The notes under the pieces were generated by a model. The model did not search any database. It was not told the DNA's origin and saw nothing but the letters and a program-made list of their open reading frames with translations. A stretch of DNA of 7,117 bases from Paracoccaceae bacterium (lineage in GTDB: Bacteria; Pseudomonadota; Alphaproteobacteria; Rhodobacterales; Rhodobacteraceae), in assembly GCA_015487335.1 (NCBI GenBank), contig WFPZ01000151.1, positions 1 through 7,117 of the forward strand. The letters run 5' to 3'. The first letter of the stretch is position 1, and every line of letters begins with the position of its first letter. A program made the position numbers and the translations under genes. Shown one piece after another: positions 1 to 5,812 of the stretch.

Positions 1-284
1 ATGATCCACGGAATCCGCCGCCCGGTGTTGTCGGCAAAGGCGCCCATCACCGGCGCGGTGAAGGCGATCAGCAGCCCCGTCACCGTCTGCCCGAGCGACC
101 ACACGCTTTGCGCCCGCGCATCGGCCACATTCTCGGCCAGACCGGTGGACATGAAATATTCCGTGGCCACGGCCGCGAAATAGGGGCCGAAGATGAAGGT
201 CAGCACAAGCGTGTAGAAGGGCTGGCTGGCCCAGTCGAACATCATCCAGCCGAAGATGCGCTTTCTTTCGGAAATTCCAGTCAT
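1..284 (-). CDS. MFS transporter, UMF1/Atg22-like family (N-terminal part, cut by window edge)
   Basis: An open frame starts at an ATG (complement of 282-284) and runs off the left edge, giving the first 94 residues. The start MTGISERKRIFGWMMFDWAS, followed by QPFYTLVLTFIFGPYFA, is the hallmark N-terminus of the UMF1/Atg22-like branch of the major facilitator superfamily. Residues about 22-42 form the first membrane helix and about 64-83 the second. The MFS motif A loop follows as GAFADNTGRRIPW (81-93), with D85, G88, R89 and R90 in place. An AGGGA ribosome site (complement of 290-294) lies 5 bases before the ATG and supports this start. The thioesterase gene lies 83 bases upstream on the same strand, so co-transcription is possible. 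Members are inner-membrane permeases, often of unknown substrate, and nothing here identifies the cargo. Family call is firm; function is open. Confidence 0.85.
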   Translation of the reverse strand, partial: MTGISERKRIFGWMMFDWASQPFYTLVLTFIFGPYFAAVATEYFMSTGLAENVADARAQSVWSLGQTVTGLLIAFTAPVMGAFADNTGRRIPWI

Positions 285-367
285 GCCCGTCCCTGTCCGG
301 CGTTTTCTCCGGATAGAACAGGCAAAGGCGGCCAAGCGCAAGAATAACGTGTATCCAAAGCCCCGGC

Positions 368-901
368 CTACATCTCCGGCGGCCAGGGCCGCTTCGCCTC
401 GGCCTCGATCCAGGCGCGCACCCAGCCGGGCAGTGCGGCCTGCGCCCCTTCCTGCCCCATCGCGGCCAGCACCTGCCCCGGGGCCACGATCCCGCCCGGG
501 CCCGTCACCGCCAGACGCACCAGAACATGGGTGGTGCAACTGGCCTCATCCTTCCACATGGACTGCTCCACGTAGAAGAAGCGCTCGTCCCATCCCACCA
601 CCCGACTGCGCATCTCCACCCGATGGAACAGCCGGATGCGCCGGCGGTAGCGCGCCGAGAGCCCGGCCACCGTCAGCCCCCAGCCGTTTTCGCGCAGCGC
701 CTTCACCAGGCCGATCCGGCGCACCAGCGGAATCCGCCCCAGATCGAACAGCGTCAGCGTGCGGCCGTTGTTGAGCTCCATCCACAGATCGAGATCCCAC
801 GGCCAGCACATGTGCCAAGAGCGGTGCATGCCCGTCAGCGGCAGGGGCGGTGCCTTGGCGTGAACGAGAAGTTCCTTGGTCATGCGGATGATCGGATACA
901 T
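368..901 (-). CDS. Acyl-CoA thioesterase-like hotdog protein (4HBT_2 / THEM6-like)
   Basis: This 177-residue protein has the length and layout of a single hotdog-fold thioesterase. The segment WPWDLDLWMELNNGRTLTLFDLGR (33-56) matches the D-x-D...NN-x-R pattern of the 4HBT_2/THEM6-like group: D36 and D38, then N44, N45 and R47 at the start of the long hotdog helix. YRRRIRLFHRVEMRSRVVGWDERFFYVEQSMW (85-116) supplies the beta strands of the sheet. No signal peptide or membrane helix is visible, so it should be cytoplasmic. The expected role is hydrolysis of an acyl-CoA thioester; the substrate cannot be read from sequence. The ATG is supported by GGGAGG 5 bases upstream. It diverges from yggT and precedes the MFS gene on the same strand. 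Family call is good, but enzymatic activity is unproven for many relatives. Confidence 0.85.
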   Translation of the reverse strand: MYPIIRMTKELLVHAKAPPLPLTGMHRSWHMCWPWDLDLWMELNNGRTLTLFDLGRIPLVRRIGLVKALRENGWGLTVAGLSARYRRRIRLFHRVEMRSRVVGWDERFFYVEQSMWKDEASCTTHVLVRLAVTGPGGIVAPGQVLAAMGQEGAQAALPGWVRAWIEAEAKRPWPPEM

Positions 902-906
902 GGGCG

Positions 907-912
907 CCTCCC
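907..912 (-). promoter_or_regulatory. Shine-Dalgarno site of the thioesterase gene
   Basis: On the minus strand GGGAGG stands 5 bases before the ATG at 901. It is a near-ideal anti-16S match and fixes the start of the thioesterase gene. Confidence 0.7.
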
Positions 913-1031
913 TTTCCGCCCTTCAAGAACCTTCCGCCTGCCTGTGCAATCGAAACGTTGCGGCATCCGCCACTTGTCACCCGGTTTCCCTGCCCTTAGG
1001 TGTGTTCGCAACCTGAAACGGACGAAGCGCA

Positions 1032-1319
1032 ATGACCTCACTCTTCCAAATCCTGATGCTGGTGCTCGATGTCGTGTGGTTCATCATGATCGCCCATATC
1101 GTGATGAGCTGGCTGATCAACTTCCAGGTGCTGAACCTGCGCCAGCCGATCGTTGCGCAGCTGTGGTACGGGCTCAACCGCCTGCTGGAACCGATCTATC
1201 AGCCGATCCGCCGCTTCCTGCCCGACATGGGCGGCCTCGATCTGGCACCGCTGGTGGCGCTGCTGGGCGTCTATGCGCTGCGGATCATCCTGATCAACAA
1301 CGCCGCGTTCTTCTACTAG
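1032..1319 (+). CDS. YggT family integral membrane protein
   Basis: A 95-residue protein with the typical YggT architecture. A hydrophobic segment at about 4-29 (LFQILMLVLDVVWFIMIAHI) is followed by a polar amphipathic stretch containing LLEPIYQPIRRFLPDMGG (51-68), then LDLAPLVALLGVYALRIILI (69-88) as the second membrane segment. The LEP..QPIRRFLP..GGLDLAP block is the family signature. The length matches a single-repeat YggT, as is usual in alphaproteobacteria. The ribosome site is weak (CGGA ending 9 bases before the ATG), but no alternative in-frame start lies nearby. It sits 95 bases upstream of recQ on the same strand and diverges from the thioesterase gene. Relatives have been linked to osmotic tolerance and, in other bacteria, to division or envelope functions; the biochemical role is not established. 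No secretion signal other than the membrane helices is seen. Confidence 0.92.
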   Translation: MTSLFQILMLVLDVVWFIMIAHIVMSWLINFQVLNLRQPIVAQLWYGLNRLLEPIYQPIRRFLPDMGGLDLAPLVALLGVYALRIILINNAAFFY

Positions 1320-1351
1320 GTCTGTCATCCCTCCGGGCGCGGGTTTGCGCT

Positions 1352-1401
1352 TGTTCACCGATTCCTCCTGTGGGACATTCACCCCACAAGAGCAGTGAAC
1401 A
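1352..1401. repeat. Nested inverted repeats just upstream of recQ
   Basis: Outer arms TGTTCAC (1352-1358) and GTGAACA (1395-1401) are perfect 7-base complements. Inside them, TGTGGG (1369-1374) and CCCACA (1383-1388) form a 6-base stem with an 8-base loop. The element fills most of the gap between yggT and recQ and ends 13 bases before the recQ ATG, overlapping the only reasonable recQ ribosome site (AGG at 1401-1403). There is no T run after it, so a classical terminator is unlikely. It may be an operator or a leader structure that limits RecQ translation, or chance in GC-rich DNA. Confidence 0.4.
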
Positions 1402-1414
1402 GGCACGCAGGCCC

Positions 1415-3451
1415 ATGCCCCCGGCAGCAGAGCTTCTGTCATCCGTATTCGGATTCGATTCCTTCCGCCCCGGCCAGGCGGAAATCGTGCAGGCGGTGGC
1501 CGAGGGGCGCAACACGCTGGCCATCATGCCCACCGGCGGCGGCAAGTCCCTGTGCTACCAGCTGCCCGCCCTGATGCGCGAGGGCGTCACTGTCGTCATC
1601 TCGCCGCTGATCGCCCTGATGCGCGATCAGGTGCGCGCCCTGCGCGCCGCCGGGGTCGAGGCCGGGGCACTGACTTCGGGCAATACCGAAGAGGAAACCG
1701 AAAGGGTTTTCGCCGCGCTCGATGCCGGCCGGCTGCGCCTGCTCTACATGGCACCAGAGCGGCTGGCCTCCGCCGGCACCGTCCCCTTTCTGCGCCGCAT
1801 CGGCACCTCGCTGATCGCGGTGGACGAGGCCCATTGCGTCTCGCAGTGGGGGCATGATTTCCGCCCCGACTATCTGCGCATCGGGGCCCTGCGCCGGGCG
1901 CTGAACGTGCCGCTGGCCGCCTTCACCGCCACCGCCGACGAGGAAACGCGCAACGAAATCATCGCCCGCCTGTTCGATGGCGAGCCCCCGCGGGTGTTTC
2001 TGCGCGGCTTCGACCGGCCCAACATCCACCTTGCCTTCGCCGCCAAGAACGCCCCGCGCCGTCAGGTGCTGGAGTTCGCCGCCGCCCGCCGCGGCCAGCC
2101 CGGCATCGTCTACTGCGCCACCCGCGCCAAGACGGAAACCCTGGCCGCCGCCCTGCGCGAAGACGGCCACGCCGCCTGCCACTACCACGGCGGAATGGAG
2201 GCCGAGGCGCGCCGCGAAGTCGAGGCGCGTTTCCAGATCGAGGACGGGCTGATCGTGGTGGCCACGGTGGCCTTCGGCATGGGGGTGGACAAGCCCGATA
2301 TCCGCTGGGTTGTCCATGCCGACCTCCCCAAGTCGATCGAATCCTATTACCAGGAGATCGGGCGCGCCGGGCGCGACGGCGCCCCGGCCGATACGCTCAC
2401 CCTGTTCGGGGCCGACGACATCCGCCTGCGCCGCGCCCAGATCGATGAAAGCCCCGCCCCGCCGGAGCGTCGCGCCGCCGATCACGCCCGCCTCAACGCC
2501 CTGCTCGGGCTGGCCGAGGCCCAGGGCTGCCGGCGGCAGAAGCTCCTGGCCTATTTCGGCGAAACCTCCGGGCCGTGCGGCAACTGCGACACCTGCGCCA
2601 ACCCGCCCGAGGTGTTCGACGCCACCCAGGCGGTGCGCAAGGCGCTTTCGGCCATCCTGCGCACCGGAGAAAGTTTCGGCGCCGGGCACCTGATCGACAT
2701 CCTCACCGGTAACGAAACCGACAAGATCCGCCAGCGCGGCCACGAGGCCCTGCCCACCTTCGGCGTCGGGCAGGAGCATGACCGCCGCGCCTGGCAGGCG
2801 ATCTTCCGGCAGATGATGGGGCTTGACCTGATCCGCCCCGATCCCGCCCGCCACGGCGCCCTGCGCATGACCGAGGCCGCGCGCCCGGTGCTGCGCGGCG
2901 AAGAGGCGGTGATGCTGCGCAAGGATGCTGCCGCCGCGCCCCGGCGCAGCGCCCCGCGCGCCCTCGTCTCGGAGGAGGACGCGCCGCTCCTGGCCGCTCT
3001 CAAGGCCCGCCGCAAGGAACTGGCCGAGGCCGCCCGTGTGCCCGCCTATGTGGTCTTTCCCGACCGCACCCTGATCGAAATGGCCGAAAGGCGCCCGCGT
3101 TCGCTCGATGAGATGGCACGGATCAACGGCGTCGGCGCAAAGAAGCTGGAGCGCTACGGCAGCGCCTTCCTCGAGGTGATCTGCGGCGAGGCGCCACAGC
3201 CGGTGCACCCCTCGCGCCGCAAGCTGGCCGGGCGGGCGGAGGGTGCGCTTTACGACCGCCTGCTCGAGGCCCAGGCCCGCCTGGCCCGCGGCGCCACGGG
3301 CACCGACAAGCCGATGTCCTGCCCCGCGCCGCTGCTGGCCCGGGTGGCCGCCCAGCGCCCCGCCGACATGGGCGCGCTCACGCGGCTTCTGGGCGAACGG
3401 CGTGCGCAGCGCTTCGGCGACGCCTTCCTCGAGGTGCTGCGCGAAGCCTGA
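1415..3451 (+). CDS. recQ: ATP-dependent DNA helicase RecQ
   Basis: A 678-residue superfamily 2 helicase that unwinds DNA 3'-to-5' in recombinational repair and replication-fork processing. Motif 0 is GFDSFRPGQ (13-21). Walker A is PTGGGKSLCYQ (39-49, K44) and Walker B DEAH (137-140). The aromatic-rich loop SQWGHDFRPDY (143-153) follows, then TAT (171-173), motif V ATVAFGMGVDKPD (283-295) and motif VI QEIGRAGRDG (313-322). Zinc ligands are C372, C388, C391 and C394, followed by a winged-helix region (about 400-505). One HRDC domain spans about 521-590 and a second HRDC-like module about 609-676. E. coli RecQ is shorter (about 610 residues) with one HRDC. The frame is open far upstream (to 527), but that extension overlaps yggT and the thioesterase gene and has no helicase homology. 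M at 1415 immediately precedes the normal RecQ N-terminus. The ribosome site is weak. Confidence 0.97.
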   Translation: MPPAAELLSSVFGFDSFRPGQAEIVQAVAEGRNTLAIMPTGGGKSLCYQLPALMREGVTVVISPLIALMRDQVRALRAAGVEAGALTSGNTEEETERVFAALDAGRLRLLYMAPERLASAGTVPFLRRIGTSLIAVDEAHCVSQWGHDFRPDYLRIGALRRALNVPLAAFTATADEETRNEIIARLFDGEPPRVFLRGFDRPNIHLAFAAKNAPRRQVLEFAAARRGQPGIVYCATRAKTETLAAALREDGHAACHYHGGMEAEARREVEARFQIEDGLIVVATVAFGMGVDKPDIRWVVHADLPKSIESYYQEIGRAGRDGAPADTLTLFGADDIRLRRAQIDESPAPPERRAADHARLNALLGLAEAQGCRRQKLLAYFGETSGPCGNCDTCANPPEVFDATQAVRKALSAILRTGESFGAGHLIDILTGNETDKIRQRGHEALPTFGVGQEHDRRAWQAIFRQMMGLDLIRPDPARHGALRMTEAARPVLRGEEAVMLRKDAAAAPRRSAPRALVSEEDAPLLAALKARRKELAEAARVPAYVVFPDRTLIEMAERRPRSLDEMARINGVGAKKLERYGSAFLEVICGEAPQPVHPSRRKLAGRAEGALYDRLLEAQARLARGATGTDKPMSCPAPLLARVAAQRPADMGALTRLLGERRAQRFGDAFLEVLREA

Positions 3452-3483
3452 CCCACGGGTGCAGGCCGCCCGCGGGCCGTGGG
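3452..3483. terminator. Candidate bidirectional hairpin between convergent recQ and kinase genes
   Basis: Immediately after the recQ stop, CCCACGG (3452-3458) pairs perfectly with CCGTGGG (3477-3483). The 18-base loop holds most of the palindrome GCCCGCGGGC (3468-3477). The kinase gene ends 6 bases further on, from the other strand. Position between two convergent stops suggests a shared transcription end. There is no T run on either side, so an intrinsic terminator of textbook form is not shown. A competing stem, GTGGGC (3479-3484) with GCCCAC (3499-3504), uses the same bases. Confidence 0.4.
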
Positions 3484-3489
3484 CATCCT

Positions 3490-5691
3490 CTACCCCTGGC
3501 CCACATTCAATGGCTTCTCCGCCTGCTGTTCGACGGTGTCGAAAACCGGTTCAACCCCTTCCGGCACGGCATCGCGGATCAGGGCGAGAATGGCCTCGCG
3601 GCGCAGCGGCTTCGTCAGGTAGTGGTCAAGACCGGCGGCAAGGATGTCATCCTCGTCGCCCGCCATGGCATGGGCCGTCATCGCCACGATCGGCGTATGC
3701 CCCCGGCCCACCTCGGCCTCGCGGATCAGCCGCGTGGCCTCCTTGCCGTCCATCCCGGGCATGGAAATGTCCATGAACACGATATCGGGCCGGAAGCTGC
3801 GCCATTTCTTCACCACCTCATGGCCGTTTTCCACCAGCTCCAGATCGATGTTCAGCTTGTCGAGAAGTTTCGAGAACACCAGGCGGTTGGTCCGGTTGTC
3901 CTCTGCGGCCAGCACCCGCATTCGCCGGCGCGCCGCCGCCCGGCCGCCCGCCGCCCCGGCCGCGCCAGCCTGGCCCGACGCCTCCGCCCGGTTCAGAGCC
4001 GCCAGAAGCGCCTTGCGCGAGGTGGGCTTCTTGAGCGCTGTCACCGGGCCGTCATCCTCTCGCAACCTGGGCGGCGGGCCGGAATAGAGCAGAAATACAT
4101 GGCAATTCACTCCGGTTTCGCGAATCGACCGCAACGCGGCCAGCCCGCTGCCCGGCGGAGTGTTCTGATCGATCAGGATGATGTCGCATTGCGCCGATAC
4201 GCGGGCCGGGGTTACCTCCTCGGCCTCCATCGAGACCACTTCCATCCCCATTGCCGACATCTGCCGCGCCAGCACATCGGCCGAGAGCGCAGGCGAACTG
4301 ACAACGATCACCCGCCGCGCCCAGCCCGGCAGGGCCACCGCGGGGCCGCGTTCGGCCTCCGGTGCGGGCAGGGAGACGTGGAAACCGAAACAGGCGCCCG
4401 CGCCCTCCTCGGACTCCACCCAGACCTCGCCGCCCATCAGCTCCACCAGCTGGCGGGTGATCGCCAGCCCCAGGCCGGTGCCCTCGTACTTGCGGTCGGT
4501 CTCGTCCTCGACCTGGTTGAACTCGCCGAAGATATGCTCGAGCATATGGGCGGGCACCCCGATGCCCGTATCCTCCACCGTGACGTGCAGGCGGTAGCGG
4601 TCCGCCTCCTGCGGCAGGCCCACCACCCGCACCATCACATGGCCGGCAGAGGTGAACTTCACCGCATTGCCCACCAGGTTGGTCAGGATCTGCCGGATCC
4701 GCCCCGCATCCCCCTCGAACACGGTGGGCAGGAAGAGATCGTAATCGATGATCAGCTCCACCCCGCTGTCCTTCACGGCGGACTGGAACTGGGCCAGAAC
4801 CTCGTGGATGCAGGCCTCCAGATCGAACCGCTCGATGCGCAGGCTGAACTTCCCGGCCTCCATCTTGGAGAAATCCAGCACGTCGTTGATCAGCACCAGA
4901 AGCGCCTCGCTGGAAGAGCGGATCGTATCAAGAAACAGTCTCTGTTCCTCGGAAAGATCGGTTTCGTCCAGCAGCTCGACCATGCCGAGGATGCCGTTCA
5001 TCGGGGTGCGCAGCTCATGGCTCATGCGGGCCAGGAAAGAGGATTTCGCCCGGCTCGCCGCCTCGGCCTTCAACCGGGCGTCCTTCAGCTCTTCCTCGCG
5101 CAGCACGGACTCGGTGATATTGAGCCCCAGCGAAACCGTATCGCCGTTGGCTGACCTGCGATCCACCAGCCTGACGAACTGCCCGTTCCACAGTTTCATC
5201 ACCCGCGGTTCCAGCGATTCGCTGCGCCAGCGCGCCAGCATCCCGGCCACCCAATCCGCGGGCGCAACACCTTCGGTATCGACGATTCCTTCCTCGACCA
5301 GAATCCGAAGGATTTCGGGGTAACGGATGCCGGGGGCCACGCATTCCATCCCGTCGAAGATCGACAGGTAGGCGGAATTCGCCGCCACCATCACATCGTC
5401 ACGGTCGAACACGGCAAAGCCGTCGCGTATCGTTTCGAGAGAATCCCACAGCCGCCGCTCGGCCAGTTCCAGATCATGGCGAACGCGCCTGTTCTCGCCC
5501 TGCAGCGCCTCGGCGCGGGTGCGGGCAACCTCCACCTGTTCACGCTGTTCGATGATCTGCTCCGACAGGCTCCAGGCATGGCGGGCGAGCTTTTCGTTGG
5601 CGGCGGACAGTTCCGCCTGCTTCAGCTCAAGCAGACGCTCGGCCGCAAGCCGCGCGCGCCGCTCCTGCGCGAGTTCTTCCGCAAGGCTCAT
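3490..5691 (-). CDS. Soluble hybrid sensor histidine kinase / response regulator
   Basis: A 733-residue hybrid kinase with no predicted membrane helix, so a cytoplasmic sensor. Order: charged coiled coil (about 1-85), PAS-like domain (about 80-196, with SLETIRDGFAVFDRDD), HisKA with phospho-acceptor H225 in SHELRTPMNG, and an HATPase domain (N box N338/N342, G1 DTGIG 374-378, F box FGEFNQ 388-393, G2 GTGLGLAI 404-411). A receiver-like domain (about 458-565) lacks the acidic pair, followed by an Ala/Gly/Arg-rich linker (about 571-590). An intact receiver (about 591-706) has E597, D598, phospho-acceptor D641 in FMDISMPGMDG, T672 and K694. It probably autophosphorylates on H225 and passes phosphate to D641, and from there to an unlinked histidine phosphotransfer protein; no such partner or regulator lies in the window. 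The start has GGAG 8 bases upstream (complement of 5700-5703). It lies 121 bases downstream of the thiolase gene on the same strand. The signal sensed is unknown. Confidence 0.95.
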   Translation of the reverse strand: MSLAEELAQERRARLAAERLLELKQAELSAANEKLARHAWSLSEQIIEQREQVEVARTRAEALQGENRRVRHDLELAERRLWDSLETIRDGFAVFDRDDVMVAANSAYLSIFDGMECVAPGIRYPEILRILVEEGIVDTEGVAPADWVAGMLARWRSESLEPRVMKLWNGQFVRLVDRRSANGDTVSLGLNITESVLREEELKDARLKAEAASRAKSSFLARMSHELRTPMNGILGMVELLDETDLSEEQRLFLDTIRSSSEALLVLINDVLDFSKMEAGKFSLRIERFDLEACIHEVLAQFQSAVKDSGVELIIDYDLFLPTVFEGDAGRIRQILTNLVGNAVKFTSAGHVMVRVVGLPQEADRYRLHVTVEDTGIGVPAHMLEHIFGEFNQVEDETDRKYEGTGLGLAITRQLVELMGGEVWVESEEGAGACFGFHVSLPAPEAERGPAVALPGWARRVIVVSSPALSADVLARQMSAMGMEVVSMEAEEVTPARVSAQCDIILIDQNTPPGSGLAALRSIRETGVNCHVFLLYSGPPPRLREDDGPVTALKKPTSRKALLAALNRAEASGQAGAAGAAGGRAAARRRMRVLAAEDNRTNRLVFSKLLDKLNIDLELVENGHEVVKKWRSFRPDIVFMDISMPGMDGKEATRLIREAEVGRGHTPIVAMTAHAMAGDEDDILAAGLDHYLTKPLRREAILALIRDAVPEGVEPVFDTVEQQAEKPLNVGQG

Positions 5692-5740
5692 CTCCGAAAC
5701 TCCGTCACGCTCGATAACGGTAAAATTAGACGGAATCCGG

Positions 5741-5757
5741 TGAACAAGGCCTTAACC
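5741..5757 (-). promoter_or_regulatory. Candidate CtrA-like (or LexA-like) box upstream of the hybrid kinase
   Basis: The plus strand reads TGAACAAGGCCTTAACC. This is TGAA-N7-TTAAC, one base off the alphaproteobacterial CtrA consensus TTAA-N7-TTAA. The overlapping GAAC-N7-TAAC is also one base off the alphaproteobacterial LexA direct repeat GAAC-N7-GAAC. It lies about 50 bases before the kinase start, next to the only AT-rich patch of this gap (about 5719-5738), where a promoter would be expected. Short degenerate sites occur by chance, so this is a hypothesis. Confidence 0.25.
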
Positions 5758-5779
5758 GGCCCCGCCTTGCCGGGGCTGG
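5756..5779 (-). terminator. Hairpin downstream of the thiolase gene
   Basis: GCCCCG (5759-5764) and CGGGGC (5771-5776) form a 6-base GC stem with a 6-base loop. Two more pairs outside one mismatch extend it to 5756 and 5779. It starts 34 bases past the thiolase stop on the minus strand and is enclosed by the perfect inverted repeat TGAACAAGG (5741-5749) / CCTTGTTCA (5787-5795). The following minus-strand sequence is not a clear U tract, so termination is plausible but not certain. It would separate the thiolase and kinase transcripts. Confidence 0.4.
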
Positions 5780-5812
5780 CAGTTTCCCTTGTTCAGAGAC
5801 GGTTTTCGCCGC

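Noticed and set aside
296..313. Small stem TCCGG/CCGGA upstream of the MFS start
   Set aside because: Only 5 pairs with an 8-base loop; expected by chance in GC-rich sequence.
313..341. Possible minus-strand promoter for the MFS gene: TTGCGC, 17 bases, TTCTAT
   Set aside because: Both hexamers are poor and the gene may be co-transcribed with the thioesterase.
256..774. 172-codon plus-strand frame over the thioesterase gene
   Set aside because: Strongly Pro/Arg/Ala-rich, no ribosome site, and antisense to a gene with clear hotdog-family sequence.
974..1002. Possible sigma-70 promoter for yggT: TTGTCA, 17 bases, TAGGTG
   Set aside because: The -35 is reasonable but the -10 matches the consensus at only two positions; not strong enough to list as a feature.
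527..1414. A 296-codon in-frame extension upstream of RecQ
   Set aside because: It overlaps the thioesterase and yggT genes, is Pro/Arg/His-rich low-complexity shadow sequence, and RecQ homology starts exactly after the ATG at 1415.
1439..3208. Long open frame antisense to recQ (589 codons)
   Set aside because: It is the GC-rich codon mirror of recQ. The translation is rich in Gly, Ala, Gln and His with no recognisable domain, while the opposite strand carries all helicase motifs.
3622..5154. Long open frame antisense to the kinase gene (510 codons)
   Set aside because: Its composition (His, Arg, Gln, Leu rich) is typical of shadow frames, and the kinase motifs on the other strand explain the region fully.
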